Assembly: GCF_008312895.1 (NCBI RefSeq)
Contig: NZ_VSSP01000007.1
Coordinates: 62,001-126,000, forward strand
Direction of reading: 5' to 3'
Length of the DNA stretch: 64,000 bases
Source: Luteimonas suaedae
GTDB lineage: Bacteria > Pseudomonadota > Gammaproteobacteria > Xanthomonadales > Xanthomonadaceae
Shown here: in pieces, positions 9,628-18,110 of the stretch
Numbering within the stretch: the first letter of the stretch is position 1
Layout of the letters: the number at the start of each line of letters is the position of its first letter
The notes under the pieces: generated by a model
Told to the model about the DNA's origin: nothing
Databases searched by the model: none
What the model saw: the letters and a program-made list of their open reading frames with translations, nothing else
Position numbers and translations under genes: made by a program

Positions 9628-10544
9628 CCGCTGCGAAACAGAAGACCGCCCCGGCCAAGAAGCGCGGCCTCGGGCGTGGGCTGGAAGCCCTGCTCGGCCC
9701 CAAGGGCGCCGAGACGGCACCGGTGCTGGAAGCCACCGCGGCCGACACGCTGCAGACGTTGCCGGTCGATGCGCTGACGCCGGGCAAATTCCAGCCGCGC
9801 CGCACCATGGACGAGGGCAAGCTCAACGAGTTGGCCGAGTCGATCCGCGCGCAGGGGGTGATCCAGCCGATCGTGGTCCGCGACCTCGGCGGCCGCCGCT
9901 TCGAGATCATCGCCGGCGAGCGCCGCTGGCGCGCCTCGCAGCGCGCCGGGCTGGCCGAGGTGCCGGTGGTGGTGCGCGAGGTCGACGACCGCACCGTGGT
10001 GGCGATGGCGCTGATCGAGAACATCCAGCGCGAGGATCTCAACCCGCTGGAGGAAGCGCAGGCGCTGCAGCGGCTGATCGAGGAATTCATGCTGACCCAT
10101 GCGCAGGCGGCCGAAGCGGTCGGGCGCTCGCGCGCGGCGGTGTCCAACCTGCTGCGGCTGCTGGAGCTGCCGCCGGCGATCCGCGCATTGCTGGAGGCGC
10201 GGCGGCTGGAGATGGGCCACGCGCGCGCGTTGCTGACGCTGTCGCCGGAGCTGGCGGGCAAGCTGGCGGCCGAGGCCGCCGAACACGGCTGGTCGGTGCG
10301 CGAGGTCGAGCATCGCGCGCAGCAGTTCGCCGAGGGCCGCATCCCGGCGCGCAAGAAGGCCGGCAGCAAGCCGAAACCGCAGCAGGCGGACATCGCCGCG
10401 TTGGAGAACGAACTGGCCGAGACCCTCGGTGCCAAGGTCAGCATCGCCCACGGCCGCGGCAACAAGGGCCGGCTGGTGATCCACTACAGCGACCTCGACA
10501 CCCTGGATGGCCTGCTGGAGCGGCTGCGGGGCAAGCGCGGCTGA
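9624..10544 (+). CDS. parB: Chromosome-partitioning protein ParB (Spo0J)
   Basis: A 306-residue CTPase and DNA clamp that loads at parS sites. It has a short basic N-terminus with the ParA-stimulating motif KRGLGRGLEALL; the CTP-binding ParB/Srx domain with PGKFQPRR, GERRWRAS and ENIQREDLNPLEEA; a helix-turn-helix (AQAAEAVGRSRAAVSNLLRL); and a C-terminal dimerisation domain. The ATG overlaps the parA stop, and the open frame upstream belongs to parA sequence in another frame. Confidence 0.97.
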   Translation: MTAAKQKTAPAKKRGLGRGLEALLGPKGAETAPVLEATAADTLQTLPVDALTPGKFQPRRTMDEGKLNELAESIRAQGVIQPIVVRDLGGRRFEIIAGERRWRASQRAGLAEVPVVVREVDDRTVVAMALIENIQREDLNPLEEAQALQRLIEEFMLTHAQAAEAVGRSRAAVSNLLRLLELPPAIRALLEARRLEMGHARALLTLSPELAGKLAAEAAEHGWSVREVEHRAQQFAEGRIPARKKAGSKPKPQQADIAALENELAETLGAKVSIAHGRGNKGRLVIHYSDLDTLDGLLERLRGKRG

Positions 10545-10998
10545 TTCGGCGAGTCGGCCTTAGAGAAGAGTCCTGAAACGGGACTGGTCAAGGCAAGGCA
10601 TGCGCCGCCTGGACGCGGCAGTTGCATTTCCTTTCTCCCTCCGGGAGAAGGTGGCCCGAAGAGCCTGCCCCCGAATGCTTTAGTCGGGGCGCCGGATGAG
10701 GGTACGGCGAAGCGGCAGCGGTCTGAACCATCGCGGCTTCGCCGTACCCTCACCCCAACCCCCGCTCCGCGCCCCGGTCCGTGCCAGCGGAACGGACGCT
10801 CCAGCGCACGCGCGTCAATGGCGCGCAAGCCGCGCGCTCTCGCCCCAAAGGGAGAGGGGCTCAAAATCGCACCTTGGCCTGTAAACGAAGCACCACGGGA
10901 GCGACGGCAATCACGACGCCCGGTGAAGGACCAGTCAGGGTCACCGTCGCTTCCACGGTTACCATGCCCGCTGCTGCCACCCAACCGCCCACGCCCCC
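10545..10998. repeat. 454-bp intergenic stretch with inverted and CT-rich repeats
   Basis: No gene is credible here. It holds a TTCTCCCTCCGGGAGAA palindrome near 10630, an inverted pair GGGTACGGCGAAGC (about 10699) / GCTTCGCCGTACCC (about 10736), and a CCCTCACCCC...GGGAGAGGGG stretch. These are fragments of the degenerate 'CTCTCCC/GGGAGAG' repeat common in this bacterial family. The epimerase promoter must lie in the last 100 bases, but I cannot identify it. Confidence 0.6.
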
Positions 10999-11964
10999 AT
11001 GCCTACTCTCGTCACCGGCGCGGCCGGTTTCATCGGTGCCTACGTCCTGCGCGCGCTCGCCGCGCGCGGTGAAGCCGTCGTCGGGCTCGACAGCTACAAC
11101 GACTACTACGACCCGCAGCTCAAGCGCGACCGCGTCGCCGCGCTGTGCGCCGATGCCGACATCCGCCGGCTCGACCTGTGCGACCGCGACGGCCTGGCCG
11201 CGCTGTTCGACGAGATCGCGCCGACCCGGGTGATCCACTTGGCGGCGCAGGCGGGCGTGCGCTATTCGCTGCAGAACCCGCATGCCTACGTCGACAGCAA
11301 CCTGGTCGGCTTCGTCAACCTGCTGGAGCTGTGCCGGCACCGCGGCATCGAGCATCTGGCGTATGCCAGTTCGTCCTCGGTCTACGGCGACTCGGCCACG
11401 CCGCCGTTCTCCGAGGACCAGCGCATCGACCGCCCGCGCTCGCTGTACGCCGCGACCAAGGCCGCCAATGAACTGATGGCCTATACCTACGCGCAGCTGT
11501 ACGGCCTGCGCGCGACCGGTCTGCGCTTCTTCACCGTGTACGGCCCATGGGGCCGGCCGGACATGGCGCCGTTGATCTTCAGCCGCGCGGTGCTGGCCGG
11601 ACGTACGATCGAGGTCTTCAATCACGGCCGCATGCGCCGCGACTTCACCCACATCGACGACATCGTTGCCGGCGTGCTCGGCGCCTTCGACCATCCGCCG
11701 CAGGACACGCCGCCGCACCGGGTGTTCAACCTCGGCAACCACACACCGGTGGAGCTGGAGGCCTTCATCACGGTGATCGAACGCGCCGCCGGCCGCGATG
11801 CGCAGAAGGTCTATCGCGGGATGCAGCCCGGCGACATGGTCGAGACCATGGCCGACACCCGCCGCGCGCACGCCGCGTTCGGTTTCGAGCCGTCGACGCC
11901 GATCGCCACCGGGCTGCCGCCGGTGGTGGCCTGGTGCCGCGAGTATTTCGGCGATCGCGCTTGA
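10999..11964 (+). CDS. NAD-dependent epimerase, probable UDP-glucuronate 4-epimerase
   Basis: A 321-residue extended short-chain dehydrogenase that interconverts UDP-glucuronate and UDP-galacturonate for surface polysaccharide or LPS. It has the Rossmann motif TGAAGFIGAYV, the segment DSYNDYYDPQLK, the catalytic SSSSVYG plus YAATKAANE (Tyr-x3-Lys), and the family stretch GLRFFTVYGPWGRPDMA followed by MRRDFTHIDDIV, all typical of the CapI/LspL type. No glycosyltransferases flank it. The stop codon TGA forms the edge of the AATCGGG array. Confidence 0.88.
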   Translation: MPTLVTGAAGFIGAYVLRALAARGEAVVGLDSYNDYYDPQLKRDRVAALCADADIRRLDLCDRDGLAALFDEIAPTRVIHLAAQAGVRYSLQNPHAYVDSNLVGFVNLLELCRHRGIEHLAYASSSSVYGDSATPPFSEDQRIDRPRSLYAATKAANELMAYTYAQLYGLRATGLRFFTVYGPWGRPDMAPLIFSRAVLAGRTIEVFNHGRMRRDFTHIDDIVAGVLGAFDHPPQDTPPHRVFNLGNHTPVELEAFITVIERAAGRDAQKVYRGMQPGDMVETMADTRRAHAAFGFEPSTPIATGLPPVVAWCREYFGDRA

Positions 11965-12020
11965 TCGGGAATCGGGAATCGGGAATCGGGAATCGGGAAT
12001 CGGGAATCGGGAATCGGGAA
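11963..12020. repeat. Tandem AATCGGG heptamer array (7 copies plus a partial)
   Basis: Seven perfect AATCGGG units start at 11970, preceded by a partial unit that includes the epimerase stop codon. Same unit and same context (array then GTCATCCC inverted pair) as 2061-2213. Confidence 0.95.
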
Positions 12021-12033
12021 AAGCATCGTCCGC

Positions 12034-12129
12034 CCGTCATCCCAGCGCAAGCTGGGATCTATTTGCTGTTGCTCTCGCTTATCGAAAGGCAAAGATCAAA
12101 GTGGATCCCAGCTTGCGCTGGGATGACGG
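12034..12129. repeat. 26-bp inverted repeat of the GTCATCCCAGC family
   Basis: Arms 12034-12059 and 12104-12129 are inverted copies of CCGTCATCCCAGCGCAAGCT and its continuation, around a 44-base AT-richer centre. The inner hairpin sequence (CAGCGCAAGCTG) differs from the copy at 2138 (CGGCGAAAGCCG) by compensatory changes, so pairing is conserved while sequence drifts. The remainder of the 11965-12262 gap holds nothing else I can name. Confidence 0.88.
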
Positions 12130-12262
12130 TCCGGACGCTTTCCGGCTGCTACCAACTACTGGCTACAGCTGATCCGCTCTCGGCCCCTGCGACTTCCGGC
12201 CCACGCGCCGGATTCGCCTGGATGCGATGATGCCGGCTGGTACCGCCGACGGATCCGAACAC

Positions 12263-14038
12263 GTGAAACGCACCCTCTCCGCCCTGCTGCTCGCACTCCT
12301 TTTCCTCGCGCCCGCCGCCTGGGCGCAGCCCACGGACGCCGACGCCGCATTCCAGGCGATCCACGAGAAGGAATGGGCCTGGCGCGAAGCCGAGTTCAGC
12401 CACGACGACGAGGACACCGTCGCAGCCGCCGACCGCCGCCTGACCGACGTCGGCGCCGAAGCCCAGGCGCGCCGACTGCAGGTCTGGGAGGACGTGCTGC
12501 GCCAGCTCGACACGATCGATCCGGCCCGGCTCTCGGCCGAGAACCGCGTCAACCTCGCGGTGTACCGCCCGCAGATCGAGAACCTGGCCGCCAGCATCCG
12601 CGTGCGCGCCTACGAGATGCCGTTCAACTCCGACAGCTCGTTCTGGGCCAACCTCGGCTTCATGACCCGGCGGCCGTTCGCGGACCCCAACGACTACCGT
12701 GCTTATGCGGCGCGCCTGCGCGACGTACCACGCTACTTCGACCAGCACGTCGCCAACATGCGCGCCGGCCTCGCCCGCGGCTTCAGCGTGCCGCGCGCGG
12801 TGCTCGACGGCCGCGACGTATCGATCGCCACGGTCGCGGAGCTCGAGGATCCGGAACAGGCGAACTTCTGGACGCCCTACGAGCGCATGCCGGCGTCGAT
12901 CCCCGCCGCCGAACAGGAAACCCTGCGCGCCGAAGGCCGCGCCGCGATCCGCGAGGCGGTGATCCCCGCCTTCGCGGAACTGCTCACCTTCTTCCGCGAG
13001 GAATACGTGCCGCAGGCGCGCACCACCCTGGCCGCCGAGGCGATGCCGGACGGCGAGGCGTTCTACCGCCAGCAGATCCGCGAATACACCACGCTGGACC
13101 TGTCGCCGGAAGAGATCCACGCGATCGGCCTGGAGGAGGTCGCGCGCATCCGCGCGGAGATGGACACGGTGATCGAGCGCACCGGCTTCGACGGCGACTT
13201 CGCGGCCTTCCTCCGGTTCCTGCGCACCGATCCGCAGTTCTATGCCAAGACCCCGGAGGAGCTGCTGCACCGCGCCGCCTGGATCGCCAAGCGCGTCGAC
13301 GGCGAGATCGGCAAGTTCATCGGCACCCTGCCGCGCGGGCGCTTCACCATCATCCCGGTACCGGACGACATCGCCCCGTACTGGACCGCCGGCCGCGGCG
13401 GCAGGGGCACCTACTGGCTCAACACCTACGACCTGCCGTCGCGCCCGCTGTACAACCTGCCGGCGCTGACCCTGCACGAAGCCGAACCCGGGCACGCGCT
13501 GCAGGGCGCGCTGGTGGCCGAGCGCGAGGACGACTGGCCCGGATTCCGCGGCGAGTACATCTCCGCCTACGGCGAGGGCTGGGCGCTGTACACCGAGAAG
13601 CTCGGCCAGGAGATGGGCATCTACGAGACGCCCTACGAGGAGTTCGGCCGCCTGACCTACGAAATGTGGCGCGCCGCGCGCCTGGTGATCGACACCGGCG
13701 TGCACCACAAGGGCTGGACCCGCGAGCAGGCGCTGGCGTTCCTGCGCGACAACACCGCCCTGTCCGAGCACGAGGTCACCACCGAGGTCGATCGCTACAT
13801 CTCCTGGCCGGCGCAGGCGCTGAGCTACAAGCTCGGCGAGATCGCGATCGTGCGCCTGCGCGAGGAAGCCGAGCGCGAACTGGGGCCGAAGTTCGACATC
13901 AAGGCCTTCCACGACGCGGTGCTGGCGCAGGGCGCGGTGCCGATCCCGCTGCTGGAGTCGCAGATCCGCGCCTTCGTTGCCGAGAGCAAGGCGACGCCGG
14001 CCGCGGCGGCCGCGGACGACCAGACGCAGGCGCCCTGA
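12263..14038 (+). CDS. Secreted DUF885 family protein, probable zinc metallopeptidase-like enzyme
   Basis: About 591 residues. The GTG at 12263 gives an ideal signal peptide (KRTLSALLLALLFLAP ending AWA); an in-frame ATG at 12227 would put 12 polar residues before it, so the GTG is preferred, though neither has a good ribosome site. DUF885 proteins are mostly helical and carry a conserved HEAxPGH motif, here HEAEPGH at about residue 405, followed by an EGWALYTEKLG motif, which together resemble a gluzincin zinc site. Function is not established; related proteins in this family are exported and may be peptidases. It ends in an Ala-rich tail. Single-gene unit. Confidence 0.85.
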   Translation: MKRTLSALLLALLFLAPAAWAQPTDADAAFQAIHEKEWAWREAEFSHDDEDTVAAADRRLTDVGAEAQARRLQVWEDVLRQLDTIDPARLSAENRVNLAVYRPQIENLAASIRVRAYEMPFNSDSSFWANLGFMTRRPFADPNDYRAYAARLRDVPRYFDQHVANMRAGLARGFSVPRAVLDGRDVSIATVAELEDPEQANFWTPYERMPASIPAAEQETLRAEGRAAIREAVIPAFAELLTFFREEYVPQARTTLAAEAMPDGEAFYRQQIREYTTLDLSPEEIHAIGLEEVARIRAEMDTVIERTGFDGDFAAFLRFLRTDPQFYAKTPEELLHRAAWIAKRVDGEIGKFIGTLPRGRFTIIPVPDDIAPYWTAGRGGRGTYWLNTYDLPSRPLYNLPALTLHEAEPGHALQGALVAEREDDWPGFRGEYISAYGEGWALYTEKLGQEMGIYETPYEEFGRLTYEMWRAARLVIDTGVHHKGWTREQALAFLRDNTALSEHEVTTEVDRYISWPAQALSYKLGEIAIVRLREEAERELGPKFDIKAFHDAVLAQGAVPIPLLESQIRAFVAESKATPAAAAADDQTQAP

Positions 14039-14192
14039 GCGGCGCAGTCACGGCACCGGAAAGCGCCGGTCGAAAACGGCGGAACGCACTTCGGCTGCCT
14101 ATGCATGCCTCGGTCCGGCTTCGGCCCGGAGTCGGACCGGAAACCCTCCCGCGGACCGGGCGGGAGCGGTACCGCAAACCGCTGGTTCGCTC

Positions 14193-14593
14193 TCAATCGA
14201 TGTGTTCGACGCCGGCTTCCTCGGCGAACGCCAGCCATGGATGGCGCCGCGCCTCATAGATCGAAACCCCGGGCGCCGGAAACCCGGGATCGGCGAAGGC
14301 GCCGACCGGCACCGCGATCAGGTCCGGCGCGTTCTCGATCGTGTACCAGAGCGTGCTGCCGCAGGCGGGCAGAAGCGATAGGTGACGCGGTTGCCGCCGT
14401 CGGCGGTGCGGACGTATTCCGAAACGGGCCCCTCGCCGAACGCCACCCGCTCGCGCGGGAAGCGCGCCTGCACCCCGAAGGCGCTGCCGGTGCGACGCTG
14501 GCAGGCCAGGCAGTGGCAGACCGACACGCGCACCGGTTCGCCCTCGCAGGCGAGCTGCAGCCGGCCGCAGCGGCAGGTGGCGGTTCGGGCCAT
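14193..14593 (-). pseudogene. Frameshifted GFA (glutathione-dependent formaldehyde-activating-like) family gene
   Basis: Two minus-strand frames together encode one complete GFA protein of about 133 residues. The first frame (start 14593, good AGGAG site) gives the zinc motifs CRCG and CHCLACQRRTGS up to VTYRFCP. The second frame resumes with the expected zinc motif ending ACGSTLWYTIE and continues to the stop at 14193. A single missing base around 14364-14370 accounts for the switch and splits the C-P-x-C zinc site. Either a recent inactivation or a one-base sequencing error; everything else is intact. Confidence 0.85.
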
Positions 14594-14656
14594 CGGGACG
14601 TCTCCTGGGCGGAGCCGCCAGCGTATCGCCGATCGCCTCCTGCCAGGCAGGTGCCC

Positions 14657-14798
14657 GTAGGAGCGCGCCATGCGCGCGATGCCGCGGGGGCCGGCCGGCT
14701 CCGGTGGAGACCGCGCTGCGGGACCGGCAGGCGCGCCGGGCACCGGAGTTCGTGGGCGGCGCCATGCCCGCGGCATCGCGCGCATGGCGCGCTCCTAC
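14657..14798. repeat. Inverted repeat pair of the GTAGGAGCGC family
   Basis: Arms 14657-14688 (GTAGGAGCGCGCCATGCGCG...) and 14767-14798 are perfect or near-perfect reverse complements around a 78-base spacer. The outer 14 bases match the element at 7875-8080. The 14594-15053 gap otherwise holds only the rpmB promoter and leader. Confidence 0.88.
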
Positions 14799-14851
14799 GG
14801 CGGCCGGCCCCGCCGCGTGCCGACGACCTCCCCGGCCGCGCGCCCAAGTGC

Positions 14852-14880
14852 TTGCGGCACAAGGGGAATCCCGACATAAT
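14852..14880 (+). promoter_or_regulatory. Sigma-70 promoter for rpmB-rpmG
   Basis: TTGCGG at 14852-14857 and CATAAT at 14875-14880 are separated by 17 bases, close to consensus. It implies a leader of about 165 nt before rpmB. No further motif was recognised in that leader. Confidence 0.6.
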
Positions 14881-15053
14881 GCCCGGCTCGCTGTGTCCGG
14901 CCCGCCTGTCGCGGGGCCCGGAAACCGCTCGGAAGCGCGATCTCCGGCCGGTCCGCGCAGCGAATCCAGACCCGTATCGCGCCGCGGTGGCGACACCCGG
15001 GGGCCGACGCTTCCCTGGCCAAGGGAGGCACAACCGATTTTCTCGAGGTGCGT

Positions 15054-15290
15054 ATGTCCCGAGTATGCCAAGTGACCGGCAAGCGAACGACGACCGGCAA
15101 CAACGTCTCGCATGCCATGAACCGAACCCGCCGCCGTTTCCTCCCGAACCTGCACGAGCGCCGGTTCTGGGTTGCCAGCGAGAACCGCTGGGTGAAGCTG
15201 CGCGTTTCCGCCAAGGCCCTGCGCACCATCGACAAGAACGGGATCGACTCCGTCCTCGCCGACCTCCGCGCACGCGGCGAAAAGATCTGA
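15054..15290 (+). CDS. rpmB: 50S ribosomal protein L28
   Basis: A 78-residue basic protein, the same length as E. coli L28, starting [20 protein letters not shown] and carrying the [11 protein letters not shown] segment. The ATG at 15054 is chosen over an in-frame GTG at 15048 because L28 proteins begin at this point; a GAGG site lies upstream. Followed 13 bp later by rpmG, the normal pair. Confidence 0.97.
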   Translation: MSRVCQVTGKRTTTGNNVSHAMNRTRRRFLPNLHERRFWVASENRWVKLRVSAKALRTIDKNGIDSVLADLRARGEKI

Positions 15291-15303
15291 GGAGGACTGA
15301 CCC

Positions 15304-15468
15304 ATGGCTTCCAAGCGCGACAAGATCCGCCTGATCTCCTCGGCCGGTACCGGCCACTTCTACACCACCGACAAGAACAAGAAGAACACCCCGGGCAAGA
15401 TGGAGATCAAGAAGTACGATCCCGTCGTCCGCAAGCACGTGTCGTACAAGGAAGGCAAGATCAAGTGA
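15304..15468 (+). CDS. rpmG: 50S ribosomal protein L33
   Basis: A 54-residue protein reading [17 protein letters not shown] at its start and ending [11 protein letters not shown]. It is the zinc-free (cysteine-less) form of L33. A strong GAGGAGGA ribosome site lies between the rpmB stop and this ATG, so it is the second gene of the rpmBG operon. Confidence 0.97.
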   Translation: MASKRDKIRLISSAGTGHFYTTDKNKKNTPGKMEIKKYDPVVRKHVSYKEGKIK

Positions 15469-15507
15469 CGTTCCGGCCCGCGCGCTACGCGCGCGGCTTT
15501 GCCGGAA

Positions 15508-15582
15508 CGTCATCCCGGCGCAGGCCGGGATCCAGTGCCTCACCGCTTAACGCTACGTCATCCGGCGAAAGCCGGGATCCAG
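15508..15582. repeat. Two direct copies of the GTCATCCCGGC hairpin repeat
   Basis: Copies at 15508-15535 and 15556-15582 lie in the same orientation (one has lost a C). Each can fold as a small hairpin. They sit between rpmG and its terminator. Confidence 0.85.
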
Positions 15583-15612
15583 AAAAAGCCCGCCGCAAGG
15601 CGGGCTTTTTTC
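15583..15612 (+). terminator. Rho-independent terminator of rpmBG
   Basis: AGCCCGCC pairs with GGCGGGCT across a four-base loop and is followed by six T residues. It is preceded by an A-run, so it may work in both directions. Confidence 0.9.
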
Positions 15613-15640
15613 ATCCCGCCCCTACAGTGCATCTGACCAA

Positions 15641-15740
15641 GCCCCCTTTGAAAAAGGGGGGTTGGGAAATTTAGGCGGCCGGCAGAGCAAGAGCAAAAGC
15701 AAATCCCCCCTGCCCCCCTTTTTCAAAGGGGGGATTTCCC
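15641..15740. repeat. G-run/C-run inverted element (CCCCCTTTTTCAAAGGGGG family)
   Basis: Two hairpins, CCCCCTTTGAAAAAGGGGG at the left and CCCCCCTTTTTCAAAGGGGGG at the right, flank a short spacer; the whole is roughly an inverted repeat ending GGGAAAT/ATTTCCC. Part of it (GAGCAAATCCCCCCTGCCCC and onward through the right hairpin) recurs almost exactly at 24501-24540. Confidence 0.88.
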
Positions 15741-15815
15741 AGATAGGCCCCGCTTTGCGTCCAGCCGGCCGCACCCCACAATCGCCACGATGACCACCGC
15801 GACCGCGACATCGCG

Positions 15816-17234
15816 ATGACCTGGGAACTGTCCCTCGGCGCCTGGCTGCTGGCATTGGACTGGACCGTGCGCCTGGCGGCGCTCGCCTGGATTCCCAGCC
15901 GCACCACCCCGGCGGCGGCGCGCAGCTGGCTGTTGCTGGTGTTCTTCCTGCCGCTGGCCGGGCTGCCGCTGTACCTGCTGTTCGGCCATCCGTGGCTGTC
16001 GCGCGAACGCGTCCGCCGCCAGGCGCAGGCCTCGCAGGCGATCCGCGAGGGCCAGGCGCCACAGGCGGCGCTGCGCTGGACCCCGCCCGAGGGCGACGCC
16101 CAAAGTGAACTGGCGCCGCTGGTCGAGCGCCTGGGCGACTTCATGCCGGTGCGCGGCAACGCGGTGGAACTGCTGGACGACTACGACGGCTCGCTGCACG
16201 CCTTGCTCGACGACATCGACGGCGCCCGCGAACGCGTGCACCTGCTGTACTACCTGATGTTCGACGACGCCGTCGGCGAGGCCGTGGTCGCCGCGCTCGA
16301 GCGTGCCGCCGCGCGCGGGGTCAAGATCCGGCTGCTGCTGGACGCCGTCGGCGCCAAGCGCGGCTTCCGCCGCTACGCCCGGCGCCTGCGCAAGGCCGGG
16401 ATCGAGGTCCACGACATGCTGCCCGGCGGCCTGCGCTGGCGCCGCAGCGGGCGCATGGACCTGCGCAACCATCGCAAGATCGCCATGGTCGACGACGACG
16501 TCGCCTACGTCGGCTCGCAGAACCTGGCCGAAGCGGAGTTCGTGCGCGGCTTTCCCAATCGCGAGCTGGTGGCGCGCGTGCGCGGCCCGGCGGTGGCGCA
16601 CCTGGAGGCGGTGTTCGCCAGCGACTGGTACCTGGAGACCGGCGAGATCCTGGAGGTGTCCGCCACGCGGCCGATGCAGCCAGCCGACAGCGCCGTGCAG
16701 CTGCTGCCCAGCGGCCCGGCCTATCCGTTCGCCAACGCCCGCGACGTGGTCAACGCGGTGATCCACCTGGCGCAGCGCAAGCTGGTGCTGACCACGCCGT
16801 ACTTCGTGCCCGACGACGCCACCCTCAGCGCGCTGCGCATCGCCGCGCTCTCGGGCGTGGACGTGCAGCTGATCCTCTCGGCCAGCAACAACCAGCGCCT
16901 GACTGCCTGGGCGCAGCAGGCCTGGTACGACGAACTGCTCGCCTGCGGGGTGCGCATCGCCCGCTACCGGCCGCATTTCCTGCACGCCAAGCACCTGAGC
17001 GTGGACGACGACATCGCCCTGCTCGGCTCGATCAACCTCGACATGCGCTCGTTCGCCCTCAACGCCGAAATCGGCCTGCTCTGCTACGACCGCGCCGTGG
17101 TCGCGCGCATGCGCGAGGTGGAGGCCGAGTACCTGCGCGATTCCGAACAGCTGTCGCTGGCGGCGTGGCGCACGCGGCCGGCCTGGAAGCGCAGTCTGGG
17201 CGGCATCGCGCGGCTGGCGGATTCCTTCATGTGA
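15816..17234 (+). CDS. cls: Cardiolipin synthase (phospholipase D family)
   Basis: A 472-residue inner-membrane enzyme that joins phosphatidylglycerol molecules, or PG and another phospholipid, to form cardiolipin. Two N-terminal membrane segments (about 8-30 and 38-58) precede two phospholipase-D HKD motifs: NHRKIAMVDDD (His219) and HAKHLSVDDD (His390), each followed by the GS-x-N motif (GSQN, GSIN). The size and two-segment N-terminus match ClsA-type enzymes. A GAC/GCGATG start with a weak ribosome site; the NTF2-like gene follows eight bases after the stop. Confidence 0.93.
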   Translation: MTWELSLGAWLLALDWTVRLAALAWIPSRTTPAAARSWLLLVFFLPLAGLPLYLLFGHPWLSRERVRRQAQASQAIREGQAPQAALRWTPPEGDAQSELAPLVERLGDFMPVRGNAVELLDDYDGSLHALLDDIDGARERVHLLYYLMFDDAVGEAVVAALERAAARGVKIRLLLDAVGAKRGFRRYARRLRKAGIEVHDMLPGGLRWRRSGRMDLRNHRKIAMVDDDVAYVGSQNLAEAEFVRGFPNRELVARVRGPAVAHLEAVFASDWYLETGEILEVSATRPMQPADSAVQLLPSGPAYPFANARDVVNAVIHLAQRKLVLTTPYFVPDDATLSALRIAALSGVDVQLILSASNNQRLTAWAQQAWYDELLACGVRIARYRPHFLHAKHLSVDDDIALLGSINLDMRSFALNAEIGLLCYDRAVVARMREVEAEYLRDSEQLSLAAWRTRPAWKRSLGGIARLADSFM

Positions 17235-17242
17235 GGCCATCG

Positions 17243-17581
17243 ATGTCCAGACAATCCGGTCCGGCAGATTTTGTTCAACGGCAGCTCGACGCCTACAACG
17301 ACCACGACCTCGCCCGCTTCCTGCAGGCGTACACGGACGATGTGCTGGTCTACCGGCTACCCGGCGTCGCGCCAGTTCTGCGGGGCAAGCCCGCCCTCGC
17401 GGACCACTACCGCAGGCACAGGTTCAACCTGCCGGGCCTGCACGCCGAGTTGATCGACAGGATGGTGTTCGGCAACAAGGTCATCGACCACGAGCGCGTC
17501 ACCGGCCTGTCCGACTCCCCCGTGGAGGTCGCCGCGATCACGGCGGAGGGCATCTCCAAGGTCTGGTTCGTCGACGGGTAG
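17243..17581 (+). CDS. Nuclear transport factor 2 / SnoaL-like family protein
   Basis: A 112-residue single-domain protein with the NTF2-like cone fold pattern: a first helix ending [21 protein letters not shown], then strands VYRLPG and VLRGKPAL, and a final strand SKVWFVDG. In this family members act as small isomerases, hydrolases or steroid-binding proteins; the function here is unknown. It starts eight bases after cls with a GAGG site, so it may be co-transcribed. Confidence 0.8.
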   Translation: MSRQSGPADFVQRQLDAYNDHDLARFLQAYTDDVLVYRLPGVAPVLRGKPALADHYRRHRFNLPGLHAELIDRMVFGNKVIDHERVTGLSDSPVEVAAITAEGISKVWFVDG

Positions 17582-17607
17582 GCGGCGCCGATTGACTTCC
17601 GCCCTTT

Positions 17608-17630
17608 CATGCAACATCATAAGTTCCATG
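17608..17630. promoter_or_regulatory. Candidate autoregulatory operator overlapping the Rrf2 gene start
   Basis: CATGCAAC at 17608-17615 and GTTCCATG at 17623-17630 are inverted (seven of eight positions pair) around seven AT-rich bases. A TTGACT at 17592-17597 would be a -35 box. The palindrome covers the -10 region and the ATG, a position where a bound Rrf2 dimer would block its own transcription. Confidence 0.45.
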
Positions 17631-18092
17631 AAGCGAGACAGCCGACTGTCGGGCGTGCTCCACGTCCTGCTGCACATGGCCGAGCACGACGGCCCCGTGA
17701 CCTCCGAGGTCCTCGCCCTGGCGATGGGCACCCATCCGGTGGTCATCCGTCGGGTCATGGCGGGCCTGCGCGAGCAAGGCTATGTCCGCTCCGAAAAGGG
17801 ACATGGCGGCGGGTGGACGTTGGCCTGCGACCTGTCGCAGGTGACGCTGCGCGACGTCTACGACGCGCTCGGGCGGCCCTCGCTGCTGGCCATGGGCAAC
17901 CGCACCGAATCGCCCGGCTGCCTGGTCGAGCAGGCGGTGAATGCGGCCCTCGGCCAGACGTTCGAGGCGGCGGAAGCACTGCTGCTTTCGCGCCTGGGCG
18001 AAGTGACGCTGGCGATGTTGAGTGCCGATTTCCACGAGCGCTTCGCCGTCCGCGGCGGCCACCACGACCTGGAATCAGCACATGTGGCGTGA
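17628..18092 (+). CDS. Rrf2 family transcriptional regulator
   Basis: A 154-residue winged-helix regulator. The DNA-binding part shows [28 protein letters not shown] and the wing [10 protein letters not shown], followed by [11 protein letters not shown], the Rrf2 signature. It lacks the three-cysteine cluster of IscR/NsrR, keeping only Cys64-region and a PGCLVE cysteine, so an iron-sulfur cluster is unlikely and a single-cysteine thiol switch is possible. The ATG at 17628 is preferred over an upstream TTG. It heads an apparent operon with a methyltransferase and a flavoprotein. Confidence 0.88.
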   Translation: MKRDSRLSGVLHVLLHMAEHDGPVTSEVLALAMGTHPVVIRRVMAGLREQGYVRSEKGHGGGWTLACDLSQVTLRDVYDALGRPSLLAMGNRTESPGCLVEQAVNAALGQTFEAAEALLLSRLGEVTLAMLSADFHERFAVRGGHHDLESAHVA

Positions 18093-18110
18093 CGCGACGG
18101 ATTCCCGGCG

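Noticed and set aside
12254-12270. ACACGTGAAAC near 12261 as a possible parS site close to parAB
   Set aside because: Only one half of the parS palindrome matches; the left half (GATCCGA) does not. It coincides with the probable GTG start of the DUF885 gene.
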